Source: Thunnus maccoyii (taxonomy: Eukaryota > Chordata > Actinopteri > Scombriformes > Scombridae). From it: a stretch of DNA of 64,000 bases. The position numbers were made by a program, and so were the translations under genes. A model generated the notes under the pieces. That model was given only the letters and a program-made list of their open reading frames with translations, made no database searches and was not told the origin of the DNA. Shown here piece by piece: positions 24,579 to 37,850 of the stretch. Each line of letters begins with the position of its first letter. Position 1 is the stretch's first letter. The stretch is from NCBI RefSeq assembly GCF_910596095.1, contig NC_056550.1, positions 5,294,501-5,358,500 on the forward strand, given 5' to 3'.

Positions 24579-26002
24579 TACAATCACATAGTATGTAAAG
24601 TGAAACCACCAACAGCTTTCCATTTTTTATGATATACAACACACACACATGCACTCATGCCAATATGCACACTCACCACCCCAAGCAGGATCTCCACTCA
24701 TTCAAAAACAAGCACAGACAGAGCCACAGAGACAGACAATAATCAATAAAAACATGTAACTAAACACAGCACATTTCATGCGAAAAATCAGGATTATCGG
24801 GTTAAACAAAAGGAAAACAAGAGGAAAATTAAATCAGTCAAAATCAATGTGAGGATACACACTTCAGCTCCTCAGCAGCAGTTTAGTATTACTCAAACAG
24901 AAAGAACTCTATTTTTTCCTCAGGGAGTGGACAAAATACTAGAAACACCCTTTCTCGAGTTATATCTATTAATAATTACATCTTAGATGCTGGTAAATCA
25001 CCTAGAATTTGGCCAGGATATCTGCTGGATTGCACAAAACAGGACACTTTTCTCCAGGTGCAAATGTAGCTCCATTTACACCTGGAGAAAACTTTCAGAG
25101 ATATTTGCAATGACAAAAAACAAAATCCAACTTGCAGTAAAACAACCAAGGGAGGAAAGGACAGTGTGGTCTTGTTTTTGAGAAATACTAACAACCCACT
25201 GGAGTGACACAGAAGCTATTGATTCTCATTTGTTCTATTTGTGCCACAGTATCAAAATTCAATTAACAATACTATCTTGATGCTGCAAAAAATGAGATTT
25301 TAGCCTTGAAATAACCATGACATTGATTACATGAAAGAAGATGTAGATCAGTAAAATAAAGTTGGTCCTAATAAAATGGACACAAAAATACATTTTAAAG
25401 GGGCACTCCAACAATTTTACACATACTATTCAGCCTGTGAAAAAAAAAGTGTCTTTGTCGCATTGGGCTTGAGACTTTAAATTTGTAACAGAAAGCTTGT
25501 GTGAACTGAGGGGACTGAGTTTGAAAGATGTTGACATTTACCAGGTAGGAAGTGCCTAAAAAAAGACTATCAAAGACTATCAAGTTGCATTAAGGGAAGT
25601 GTAGGATCAGGGGGTTCTAGGACTAAAATTCAAGATATCCTGCTTTGATTTTGATTTTGATTTGATTCTTTTTTAAATCTGTCTCTTGTAAGGTCTCCCA
25701 ACTTCATGGAAGTGCAATACTACATTTAATACAATAATATGTGAGCCTTACATACACTATGTGTGATGCAAGTACACATAATGTTATTGTATATATTTCC
25801 ATATATGTTCAATACAATATAAAGCACACATGTAGTTATATTAATAAATCCCAAAATGAATAATTGTAAAGCATTACAAAATGAATTATGGTGTGAAACT
25901 GAAGCACATTAAAGGTTACTATTCAAGTTTGAGGTCATTTTACCAAAACTACAGTTGTTTGGTTTCAGATTAAAGAAAACCCCTCCTATGCAGATAAATG
26001 TA

Positions 26003-26014
26003 TGTGTGTGTGTG

Positions 26015-26062
<48 letters not shown>

Positions 26063-26080
26063 ACGTGTGTGCGTGTGTGT
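26003..26080. repeat. (TG)n microsatellite, CA repeat in the syt5 mRNA
   Basis: A TG-rich tract with small interruptions (GTTG at about 26014, CACGTG at about 26062). Read on the syt5 strand it is a CA tract beginning within a few bases of the stop codon, inside the 3'UTR. Confidence 0.95.
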
Positions 26081-26082
26081 TT

Positions 26083-27812
26083 TTAGCGGATGGGGGCCTT
26101 CAGAGCAGCATCCACCTCCTCCTCTGGGCACAGCGTGTGCCACTGGGCCACTGGGCGCCTGGGATTGGCCAGCATGTCTGACCAGTGGCGCAGCCCAACA
26201 CCTGAGGCGCCATATCCGATCCAGCACTTGCCAATGGCATCATTGCTGCCCAGCTTGTCATAGTCGTACACAGTGATCAGCACCTGGATTTTCTGTGTGG
26301 AGACAACAGAGGAGGAGAACTTGTGGTTAGACCAACGCATATGTGAAATGTATTCCTTGTGCTGTTTTTCTGTCTGCACAAGCACTTAAGCAAGAATTCA
26401 GTTGAAGATGAATGGAGACAATTTTTCATTTTGTTACAGAAGTTCTGAGGCTATTGAATTTAAGATTGTTGGTTCAAATCATTTAACTGGAGAGTAAAAG
26501 GTCTCCCATCTTTCAGCAACTACCTTGCAAGGCATTCAACTCCAAAATGGGGAGGGGGGGGGGGGGCTGCAAGATTTACAGATGCTTAAAGAACACCTCC
26601 AGAAATGTTTTAAGACATAAAAATAATAAATAATTTGTGCAAGATCTGGTTTTTCCAGGAAATTCTCAGTGTTTGTGCACTGGAGGCATCAAGTTTCCAC
26701 ATCATAATTGTGTAAGTTGAATACTGGATCAGGATTGACTTCCAAACAAGTTGTGATGTCACAGATCATGCTCGAAGGTACTTGGTTAAACTGAGATTTA
26801 AGGTGAGCACAGAGAAACTTTCCCCCCTCAGCTGATGAATGTGAAAACAAACTCTGCACATACATCATTCTGTACAGTGAAGCTCACACATCCAAATCAA
26901 GTAATAATAAGAGAGACAATTGAAAACAAGCAAAGGGGGGCTTTAAATAAAGGCGCTGATAAGATGTTTATGATTTATTTGCTTTTAAAACATGGGCGAA
27001 ACACTGTGGAGTTTGTTAAAGCTTCTAGGTAGCCACCTAGACACATAAATAGCTGCAACATTAAAGCTTTTTACATTTTTCTGACTTAAAGTGTGCTTTG
27101 GAAGTACTTCTTTGTCATTTTAAGCAAGAACCCAAAAGGAAAACTCATTAAACCCTTGACAGCGACACCAAGTAAACTGCACCGAGTTGTTCTATGCTGG
27201 AATGAGCAGCATAACAGTACAAGACAGTGTCAAGCACTGACATGATGGTCAATTGTATAATTTTTTTTTTCAGATCTTCAAGAGAAAAACATGCTTTATT
27301 CCTTTATTCATCTTCAGATTCTGTGCCAGTTGTTTCACATGAGGTTTAAAAAGTAACACTGCAATCTAACCAAATTCCAAGATATTTATATTTAATTTCA
27401 GTACCATTATGTGTATGGATGGCAGGAAGACATATTTTGTCTTATCAGCGTTCAGTACAATTTTGAGGTTCTGCAGAGATATCTGAAGAACATTAACTAA
27501 CTTTATCTAACTTTGAAGCTACCTCAAGGAAAATATTATTTTGTGTTCATATGGTTTACTGATAAGAGCATCAGAGAATTCAGAGACTTCAACCCCCTGC
27601 TGTAGACGTGTGAGTTACAAACCTGGATCTGAGAGAAGGGGATCTCAAAGCTAAAGCTCTCATTGAAGTAAGGATTCAGGGTGTTTTGTTTGACTGACGT
27701 CTTCTTCTTCTTCAGTCGCTTCCCGTTGTGCTGCAGCACCACCTTAACAAAGGGATCTGAGACAGAGATATTCCAATCTCAATGCTGTGTTTAGTACAGA
27801 CATGCAGGTAAA

Positions 27813-27870
<58 letters not shown>

Positions 27871-30800
27871 TGTCTTGTGCTCACCTGACAGTCCTCCAAC
27901 GTCCATCTTCTTCAGGTTCTTGGCTTCCATGACGTTAACCGTTAGCTTGCCGGCCGTGGGGACGTAACGAAGAGAAATGCAGATATCACCCAGCTTTTCT
28001 TGCTGTCAGGGACAAAACGTATACATGTATGCATGCACGCTAATTAAATATACACAATCACTGCCATATTGCACTGTGCTTCGGTTGCTTTAAATGTTAT
28101 TATTGTAATCAAAAACCATGTACCTCCTCTTTCTCTCCTCCAACCAGATCCTTCCATTCATGTATCGGCTGTCCAAGGTCTATAGAGTTCATGGCAATCT
28201 TGATCTCGCCGATGACATCATGTTTACCGAAACGGTCAAAGTCAAAAACCTGCAGCACCAGAGTCTGACCACCCAGCTCATTGTAGGGTATCTAGAGAGA
28301 GAGAGGATTGAAAAAAGTTGAACTCTAAAGTGCTTTTGGGGAAAATCTGATCTAATGTCTGACATGGTTTCCAAGGTCAATGTACAGACCTTAAAGGTGA
28401 AGGTCTCATTGAAAACGGGACAGAGATTCTTGCGCTGGACTTTGGTCTCAAACTTTTTCTTCTTGTCCGGCAGCATGTAGACTTTGACGTAAGGATCTGA
28501 AGTCCCGCCCATGTCCATGGCTGGGAGGTCCTGAGCCTGCAGGATGCCAACTATCAGCTGGAGTAAGAGGGGAAGAGAGGGAGATAAGCTGAATTGTGGT
28601 GTCAGAAGCAATCTTGGGTCCCAAATCCTGAAGGAGAGCAAGTCCTTCTATTGTTGCGCTCATTAATGTTAATGTTTGAGAGGTGGGATATTGGTGTTTA
28701 TGCTTGCAAAATACTATGCGCAGGTGTACGCGTATGTACCTGGTTATCAGTGAAGTTATAGTCCAGCGAGTACTCTAGTTTGCCGAAGAACTCCTTTTCC
28801 TCCTCTTCCTTCCCTTCCTCTCCTTCCTGAAAGACACACAGCGTGGATGGCAGTTAACAGACAATGTTATTAAAGTCCCACATTTTGTATTGCAGGGGGA
28901 TGAGAGCCATATAACTGTGACCTAGAATGAGTGCCAGGTCACTGTGACCTGTACCGATGCCAAACACCAAACCAATACAGGAGACATCTGGAGATATTGG
29001 GAAAGGGGCGGAATACCACACACACACATAGTGCAGAGATGGCCACTCAAATTTGGTTAAAATCCAAGATAAGTGAAATTGAGAAATGTCCTACCATTCT
29101 TCTTTAGAATTTGGGATTGCCAAAGAGTCTGGCAAACAGGATGAGACTTGTCACACAACACGAACACTTACACACACACGGCCTGTCTTCAGTATAAAAA
29201 GGCATGTCACATTCTGTAATGTTGGAATTTTCTCTGCCTACGTTGTTGGTGAGCCGTTGCGTCATAAAAGAGATTCCCCATCTGACACCTGTGGCTCGAC
29301 CATCTGATTCCTCTGTTTTCCACCTCTTTCTGCCATTACACTATTCATACTCCTGTGATGGTCTTTGCAAAGCACTGTGATTCCTGCTAGAAGGCAAAAA
29401 TATTCAGTTCAAAAGGATTTAACCTTTACTATTTAAAGACTGGAGTGACAATGACATGAGATAGTGTAAAAGTTTTCAATATTTTGTGAAGACTTGGGTC
29501 TTAAAGTTACCATGTGTAGTTTTTGGTTGGTTGGTGATTGGCTTCACGTTATTCCACTGACCTACAGGTGGCAGTAATGTGCTAAGGAATGAAGCAACAA
29601 AAGGCAGGGAAGAATAAGATTTTTCACAAGTAAACATGGATGTTAACAAGGCAGGTTTCAGGAAATTCAAAATTAAATTGTCTTGTGTTGACATTGTGAG
29701 ACCTCTAGATACACACAATCTGTTTTGGTGAGTAACACTGAGTGTAAACATAATTTTTGTTTGTTTACAAGAAAACTTCACAGGGTACCTTTAAGGTTCC
29801 ACTGCGGTTTTCCTCATAATGGCCACCCTTTCAAGACTTTACAATCAGTATACCAATCCGTCCAAACTGACTGAATAAAAATAATTTTATCCAGTAATGT
29901 TTTAACTTAATTTTATGATTTTTTTTATCACACGTTGATGCTTGTCGCCATAAACCCTGTGTCCAATCACAAGGAAGCAACAGCTCTGACTCTGTCATTC
30001 TTTTTCAGTTTGTTTACCATGCTGTGCCCAGTTTAAGCTGTCATTTCAGTCATTGCTAGTCTCAACCTGGATAAGAGCCAAACAGCTGTGGACAGTAAAG
30101 CAATGATTACAATCAGATACAAAACAGTGCAGTTCTTGTTGCTGTTAACTCCATCTGTTGTTGTCTATTGGTTGGTGCAGACAGCCATTTACTTTCTCTG
30201 ATACACCTGACCTTCCAGTAAGGACCCTCACCGGAAAACAAAGACAAAGTACTGCTGCAACCACATTTGTCTACATACACAACAGAAGCCTTCGACCCCA
30301 TCTTCTCTTACCTTCTTGTCGTCTCCGTCCTCTCCTTCCTTATCCTTCTTCCTGCGCCCGCGTCCTCCCTTCCTTTCACGGGCCTTCTTAGGCTTCTTGC
30401 CCTTGTTGAAGCACTTCTTGTAGATACAGAATCCCAGGCAGGCAACAAGGGCAAGGACCACAACCACAATGGCACCCACGGCCCACATGGGCACTGGAAA
30501 GAGAAGTGAGAGAAAGGAGAAACGCAGGTTGGTGCTGTGTTTTTTGGTAGGAAACAGTGGTGAAATTTCCCAGGTGAGGAGTTTTATTCCTACTGAGGTG
30601 AGCTAGATTTTTGAGGCTCCTTGGAGAAGCACATTCTAAAGAGTGTAAGATTGGTGTGACATAAAAATCTTGTACCGCCTATTGTGATTCCAGTGCTTGT
30701 AAATAAGTTTACAGTTTGAAGTTTTTTCAGCCACGCTAACAGCATGGCTATATGTTGGTCCAACACTTTGGTCCAGACTAAAATATCTCAACAACTTTTG

Positions 30801-31780
30801 AAAGAAAGACGATGAAAGCAGAATAAATTTGGTTCAGACGTTCCTTGACATGGGGGTACAAGGTTTTTATCTGTACAGTAAGGTGGTTCTATGTCAGAGG
30901 ATGCTTTTGAAAATGGTAATGATGCAGACTATCCACAGGATTTTGTCTTATTATCTCATAATTCTGACTTTGCTGGTCAAAAAATACTAACTTTGCTTCC
31001 GTTTTTTGTTTTTTTGTTTTCTTGGTGGAAATTGGTTTCCATAATTTTGGCAAATATTGTTTAAGCTGGTGAACTGTGCCTTAATACTACCCTCATCAAA
31101 ACATCCTCTGTTTAACTACTTTGCAGGTGCATTTAAACCTTGCTTTTGGCCAACAGCAGAACACTGAGCTCTTATATGTTAAGTTGCAGCAAAAATGTTT
31201 AAACCTTAAAAATAGAATGTTACAAGAGATGGGACTTACTGTTGAGTTTATGATCTTGAAGAGCAGAGTATAGAGGTCACATGAAGAAATGAGAATAAAG
31301 GACAGAATAAAGAAATGAAATGAGAAATGAAAACTGAAAATGAGATGACAGGATTGTTAGATGTTGATATGATATGACAATGTAAATAAACATATGGATC
31401 ATAGATCATTTGAACTGATTTGGTGTGTATCTGTGTGTCCTTGAATGCACAGGTTTGTTGGCCATTATCATATGATTGAATGAGGCATCCTTGCCCAGGG
31501 AGCTCATCATCATGCATCAACAGCATATGTGCATAGGTGTGTTTGCATTGTCTTTATGTGTGTGTTTTGTGTATATTTCATACACTAATGTGTGTGTTGA
31601 GTGTGTACATCTGTGCATGTGCTCACTTGGCAGGTGTGTGAGCTCGTTGAAGAACTTGTTCTTTAAGTTGGCGAACTGGTGGTTGGAGTGGTGCGAGGGG
31701 GGTGGAGGAGGTGGGGGCTCTCGCTCCTCCTCCTCGGCTGCCCTGCGGAGCCGCACCCCTGCCACGCTGACCAATCGCAT
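26083..31780 (-). CDS. syt5: Synaptotagmin 5, calcium-sensing vesicle protein
   Basis: Eight coding exons, in transcript order 31780-31627, 30493-30312, 28826-28740, 28557-28390, 28291-28124, 28002-27885, 27756-27623 and 26292-26083, join in frame to 406 residues. Residues 1-51 carry a seven-proline run and [13 protein letters not shown] membrane span (about 55-75, [18 protein letters not shown]) is followed by CIYKKC and a long basic-then-acidic linker. C2A (from about 128) has all five calcium-binding aspartates (156, 162, 214, 216, 222), as does C2B (287, 293, 347, 349, 355), and the C2B polybasic KRLKKKK is intact. The WHXL-type end is AQWHTL. Such proteins trigger SNARE-driven exocytosis on calcium entry. 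SYT1/2/5 are close relatives; [18 protein letters not shown] and adjacency to tnnt1 support SYT5. An a/b fish paralogue letter cannot be given. Confidence 0.9.
26554..26566. repeat. Poly(G) run
   Basis: A run of about 13 G residues in the last syt5 intron. Confidence 0.85.
27817..27873. repeat. (TG)n microsatellite inside a 128-nt syt5 intron
   Basis: The intron between coding exons 28002-27885 and 27756-27623 is only 128 nt. On the transcript strand this CA tract begins about 11 nt after the 5' splice site (GTGAGC at 27884-27879) and fills nearly half the intron. Confidence 0.95.
29500..29795. mobile_element. MITE with about 26-base inverted ends, in a syt5 intron
   Basis: Left end CTTAAAGTTACCATGTGTAG; right end read inward CTTAAAGGTACCCTGTGAAG. 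The interior includes CCTACAGGTGGCAGTAATG and has no coding content. Confidence 0.5.
30728..30875. mobile_element. Interspersed repeat family D, reverse piece
   Basis: AGCCACGCTAACAGCATGGC, CACTTTGGTCCAGAC and AATATCTCAACAACTTTTGA are the complement of the family D text at 11216-11500. Located in a syt5 intron. Confidence 0.4.
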
Positions 31781-32396
31781 TGCTGCTCTGTGAAAACAAC
31801 GGGTAGTAGACAAGAAACAGTCAGCAACTTAGTTTGGAAGACACACCACCACAAAACACTTTCTTTTATCAAGGCAAGCTTTGCAATTTCCTGTATAACA
31901 CAACAGGGTTAATTTATTTTGTAGGAGCAGACTGCAACAATGTCAACATTCTGTCCTCATCCACTCATTCACAATATATTTACATCAAATCAAAATGTGT
32001 GACAATAAAGACTGAACCCCTGTTTCTTTCACTCTATAAAATATTTCTTCGCCCTGGTTCTTTCTTCTTCAGATATATCCTTCTTTCAAACTTCATCCTG
32101 TGTGACCTTTCACCTGGCTATAATCTCTTTAATCCTCTCTCACTCGTGTCACTCTCCTGCCTCTCATCATCCCATTCACGCTTCAGTTTGAAGCATCTCA
32201 CAAGCTGTAACAAACTATCCTCATCAAAAAGAAGTGCTTTAATGGTACAGAGGTTTTGCTTAAAAAGTGGGATCATGGTATGAATGGAAGAAGTTCTCAG
32301 ATCCTTTACTGAAACCTGCAATAACAGATTTTTGGCCACTTGAGGGGAGCGGAAACAAACTGTAAACACAACACTGTTAAATTATTACCTTTTTAA

Positions 32397-32830
32397 TTGA
32401 TATGTTGAACTTGTTAGCATACACTTGCCTATTTACACATCCAACAGATATAGAGCAATATTAGCATTCATTTTTAGTTGAGTGTCTGTCCACTTGGCAA
32501 AGTCCAATATTGACTCTCCTTTTAGCTCTGTTTTGGTCTCCACTCCCTAAGGGAAATTTCTGGCTCTTTAGCTGCTAAATGCACCACTATGTTCACCAGC
32601 TAGTTGCTAACTTTAGATAGTGTACAGTGGCTAGCCTTTCTACAAAAAACAGTGGCTGGAAACAGTGGTGTTAGAGCAGTGAGAAAGAACAAATATAGCA
32701 CAGTTTTGTGCCTGAAAAACACTTAAATGCTCTGTAGTGCCAAGGAAAACTGAAAAGCTGATTGATCTATATGGGTGCCTCACTATTAGCAACACCTTCA
32801 ATCATTTGACCCATTGTTATCATAAAATAT
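32397..32830. mobile_element. Interspersed repeat family H, copy 2
   Basis: Shares TGATATGTTGAACTTGTTA, TGTTCACCAGCTAGTTGCTA and TAGTGTACAGTGG with 22320-22625, in the same orientation. It has an extra 100-base block (TTGGCAAAGTCCAATATTGA) absent from copy 1. Confidence 0.45.
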
Positions 32831-32934
32831 TGATTATAGCTGCTTTAAGTAATAGTGGCGATACCATAATGTAAAAATATTCAATGTGTAAGCAGCATTT
32901 AAATGTGTCACTGGCTGTTCTCAAATAAACACAG

Positions 32935-33330
32935 GAGGAGTAAAAACACATTATTTCCCTCTGAGATGTAGTGGAATAGAAGTATAAAGTAGCATAAAAT
33001 AGAAAAAGTGCCTTTAGAATAATACTTAAATACAGTACATACTAGTATATATACTTATACTAGTAGCATATTCTAGCCTACTTATGCAAAAGCTGGATGT
33101 TTAATATGACTATGAACATTTTAAAAACATGATTCTGAGTTTCATAATTCAATGTAATGTTTAAGTAACAAAATGTCTTCCAAATCCCAATCCCTTAGTA
33201 AAACATCTACATACAAAGTACAGTACACTTTTTAGGTATTAATTCTTTACTTAAGTAGTTCTATTACATCCAATTTTACTCCATTTACATTTCTGGATGA
33301 AATGTTATACTTTTCACCCTTATTTATTCT
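32935..33330. mobile_element. Pieces of an ACTTAAGTA-type fish repeat
   Basis: CTCTGAGATGTAGTGGAATA and AAGTATAAAGTAGCATAAAA (32968-33000), then TTCTTTACTTAAGTAG and ACTCCATTTACATTTCTGGA (33240-33297), are typical phrases of a common fish interspersed repeat. Ends are unclear. Confidence 0.35.
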
Positions 33331-33428
33331 CGAACTGCAGGAAAACAGGTACAATTACAACATTACTGTAAAATTGATGACCTAAATTAGTACATTCAAA
33401 AAGCCACTCAATTACAGCAACAATAGAT

Positions 33429-33510
33429 ATTTTGGGAAATATGCGTATTGGCTCTCTTGCAAGAGATGAACGAGAAGATTGATACCACTCTGGTAATTAT
33501 GAATAATTTG
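33429..33510. mobile_element. MITE family A, left-end fragment
   Basis: ATATTTTGGGAAATATGCGT followed by GAGAAGATTGATACCACTCT matches the beginning of the element at 449-530. Confidence 0.5.
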
Positions 33511-34316
33511 TATGTTATATCTCATTTAAGCCCTACAAAAACAACAAGTGAAAAAATGACACATTGCTGTCTTAGAGGACAGAGTCAGGTTAACATGTAT
33601 TGGTTGTCCGCAAATACATTATCCTAATAAATAAAGGTAGATATAATAAGGAAAATTATTATCTTATTATTATTACTACTTTTTTCATGTTAGTGTGACA
33701 CTGTTTCATGAGGCATACTGTAAATGTACCTTGATAAGTTATAAAACAGGCTTAAAAGGTGGATAAAGTGCAAATAGAAAGCTGAGTTTAGCAAGAATTT
33801 AAAAAGAAAAAAAGTCAGTTTCTGGTAATTGTGGCCTTCTCTTGAGGATTTGTGTATCCTGTAAGGAGTAAGTCAGTTGTGCACTGACATTTAAACACAC
33901 ACACACACAAACATACAGGCCCCACCCATGATAGACATCCCTCTGTCATTGTGCAGCGATGTAACAAGATTAATTGCCAAAGGTAATCCAAAAATCCCTT
34001 GGCTTAAACAAATTAAGGACAGTTTGCCTCTCTGGGTCTCCTCCCCTTTCTCCACCCATCCCACCATCATCTCTCCTTCACTCCTCCCCTCTGTCGTTTC
34101 CCTCTGTCTGTCATTAATCCTCCTGCATGACATCTGAAATAGAGACTCACCTCCTCACATACACTCCTGCACACACAGACACACATACAGTACACATCAT
34201 ATTTCCATAATGAGATCAGATTTAGATGGCGAGTTGTGTTACATTAACCCTTTTATCCCACTGGATTGCATAAGCAGAGGATTAGAGAGGGGACCTCAGT
34301 ATGTCTGTGTTTGTGA

Positions 34317-34398
<82 letters not shown>
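34317..34398. repeat. (GATA)n tetranucleotide microsatellite
   Basis: About 20 uninterrupted GATA/ATAG units. Likely highly polymorphic. Confidence 0.97.
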
Positions 34399-36197
34399 TC
34401 CAGCTGAATGAAAAGCCTTAAATGACATCATTCATGTTCAAAATGAAAAACGTGTTAAAGAGATGGAATTGCAGGGCTTACTGTTGTGAGTTTTCTGATT
34501 CCCACTAGGAATAAACATGCTGAACTTGTCCTCAGCAATGACGCATTGAGCAAATGCAATTTTAATTTCAGCCTTCAGTTGGTGACAAACAGCAACCAGG
34601 GAAAGACAAATCCTTTGTCACTTCACAATTGTGTTTTTTAAGAATTTGCTCTGAAATTCACTAATTCAATCTACATACATTTGGTGCCATATCAGGAGGA
34701 TTTGTGACAGATTAGATGTGTCTGTATGCAATATTGTAGGAAAAAATTGCATTTGCACATTTTTTGGCAAGTCCCACTCTCTGTAGTTCCAAATATTTCC
34801 ATATAAGGAGTTAAATATTGTTCAATCTGATCATTTCCAATGATCAATGATTACCAGAATCTACTGTTGTCCCCCCAGAATTGAACTTTTCTAAGTTGAA
34901 AAGCCAATGAAACAGTATTTAGAACTCACTAAAACTAAAACACTTAAACACTAAAACTCACATGAACCACAAGATACACTAGACTTTTGAAGAAACACTC
35001 TATTTACAAAATATAAATACAATTGAATAAATTAAAATTGCAAAGAAATGCACATTTCATGGCATGTATTACAGGTTGGAACCTCAATCATATCAGAGGT
35101 GTATGACAGTGGCTGATTAATATTTGATCTCAAATGAATGTCCAATATCAGTCTAAGCCTCCTGATGGTACTGTAAGTACTTTGGATAAAAGCACTTCCG
35201 TGTCATTCTGCTGTTTCTGCCAGGACTTGTGTTGCATAATGATATTTTATTTCGAGTTCAGAAAAACTCAAAACCAGGAGGATAACCAAAGTTGTTATCT
35301 GGGTCACAGCAGATTTAGACAGGACTGCTGCCAAAAATCATACATCAGTGAATCAGAAACCTGGTCAGTTTGATGCAGGAATACATATCTCTGTCCGTAG
35401 ATTGCAGATTGGTCACACCAAACTCCCCTACAAATACAGTATATACTGTATATCAGTGATCCATTTTGCCTCCTGGGTCATAGTTTGGGAAACCAAAACT
35501 TAGAAGACAGGTATTTAGTCAGAGCAATATGTGGTGATGCTGCTTTGTGGTAAAAAAGGATGCTCCGCAAACACAAACAGAAACTGGTTAAAAGCTAAAT
35601 TAGGAGGATTTTGATGTTCTATAAAGCAAAAGGAAAGATATAGTGATTGACAACTATGCCACAGACATAGTCTTGTCAACAGTAACATGGTTTGTCAAAA
35701 TAAGACAACAGCCTTTTATATTAACATACTGTGGGAAAGAACAATGTCTGACATATTAAACAAAACTCACATCATGAACAATAAAATGTGAGTCATTGTG
35801 TGGCAAAGAACCACCAACGTCTGCCATGTAATGGCACAAAAAGCTGAGAAGGAAGGTTCTTTATGAGCCTCATTTCATTTGACTTCTTACTCTAAGGGGG
35901 AAAAAGTTTTGCAACAGAGATTAAAATGATTAACTACCAATCATTACATCATAGAAAAGAAAACTGCAAAGTCTTGATAGGGATTCAATGGACAAAACAA
36001 AGATAATAAAATTGGAGCTGCAAGGATTTAATGTAAGAAGAGAGAAGAAGTCAAAGTTGTAGGAGTTGACTATGAAGGAAGACAGAAAAGGCTCTGTGTT
36101 GTTCTGTTCTGCTGTATTTCATGTACTAACATCAAACTAAAACTTCAGGGGTTAAACATTTTCACCATGTGGCCTTTTACAGATTAAAGCTGAAGAA

Positions 36198-36300
<103 letters not shown>

Positions 36301-36779
36301 TAACTTTTTGGGAACAATCTACAGTGACGGGAGAATTTAAGCTCAAAGGCACAATTCAGGGCTTTCAATCAAATCTCTCAGTTCTCATCTAGTATATCAC
36401 TGGTATACTGTAGAGTGCAAAACCAAAATCTCATTCCTAAAGGAGCAACAGACCACTAACAGCCATGACACTCTGAAGACAGCTGATTGTAGTTTTTCTA
36501 GGAGCATTATTTTTATAAAGAAGGAGCCCCACATTATCTCTAGAAACCAAATAGTGGGAAATAAGCTACAGTGACCATAATTATGAGTAAAATACAAGAT
36601 TTCTCACAGATTTATAATCTTAATCAGGCACAAATGAGATTTACTGGTCTATTTTTAAAATGATAGTTCAGCACTAGAAAAGCTGGAACTTTTTTCTTTA
36701 ATACTGTGTGTGCCTAAACAAAATATATGTTAAAATCCCTCACAAATTATTCCTTTTTGCCCATTTTTAATGTAAATTA

Positions 36780-37025
36780 ATTTTCATAGAGCTTAAATGA
36801 TTAGCCAACTGAAAACTGAAAATAGATTGGCAACTATTTTGATAATCAACTGTATTAGAGTATTTTTTTTAAGCAAAATGCCAAAAAAAAAAAAAAAAAA
36901 AAATCAGTGGTTCCAGCTTCTCAAATGTGAATATTTGCAGGTTTTCTCAGTCTTCTATAATAGTAATGTGAAATGTCTTTTTTGATTGTTGGTGGGCAAA
37001 AAAAGATCATCTTCATTTTTCAGTC
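36780..37025. mobile_element. MITE family C copy with an internal poly(A)
   Basis: ATTGGCAACTATTTTGATAA and GGTTCCAGCTTCTCAAATGT match the copy at 4456. A run of about 21 A residues (36882-36902) interrupts it. The outer ends are eroded. Confidence 0.45.
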
Positions 37026-37552
37026 GCAATTAGACTGTTTTCTGGTTTGCTGAACATTTAAACAGAACAAGATAAATGTATGAACAAGGCAGGTCTATAT
37101 TGTAGCATCAATATAAATGAGACCACATGTTACTCTTAACATTTTAAATAGCCATTTCACAGTAGTTAAGGCTAAATCTAAACCCAGTCGTGCATTGTGT
37201 TTTATTTAAAGGCTCTCTGCTCTGATCTCCCTGCAGACAGATTGGAGGTGAACAGCCGGCGGTGGGATTTCGTCAGTCTAAAAGCTCACAAGCTCTGAAC
37301 TGAACCCGAGGTTCCATTAGGCTTCTGACGCTCTGCCTGACTAGTAGGTATTTACATGCACGTTTAACTTTGGCATTTGTTTGAAATATCAAAAGCAAAG
37401 CCATCATATCTGAAGCAGTGTGATGCAGCAAATATGATGCTTTTGAAGATGCTATCATTTCTTTGCAGAGGGCCTGAGAGACAAATTGACAGGAGAGAGC
37501 ATTTGTTCATTTTGACCTTATTTTACTTTATCATATTAGGTTAAAGAAAAAG

Positions 37553-37850
37553 GTAGACATTAGATAAAATGTGAATATGAAGCTACCACCAACAGGCGGT
37601 TAGCTTAGCTTAGCATAAAGACTAAAAACAGGGGGAAACATCTAGCCGGACTGTCTACCAGCCTCTAAAGCTGATTAATTAACACAGTTATATACGTTTT
37701 GATGAACAACAGTGTAAAAATGACAGTTTACTGTTTTATGCAGGGTTTTATGTGCCAGACAGTTTCTTGGCTGAGAGCAGTGACTTCCTGGAGTCCTGTC
37801 CTCACAGTGATGTTGCCACTTGCCAGGTAAAAGCAGAGAAACCAATTTTT
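37553..37850. mobile_element. MITE family A, longest copy
   Basis: GGCGGTTAGCTTAGCTTAGC, ATAAAGACTAAAAACAGGG, CCAGCCTCTAAAGC, TGATTAATTAACACAG, then TTGGCTGAGAGCAGTGACTT. It matches the 449-782 copy in the first part and extends beyond it. Confidence 0.5.

Noticed and set aside
34317-34398. Regular repeats considered as a CRISPR array
   Set aside because: They are simple tandem microsatellites without spacers, in a vertebrate genome.
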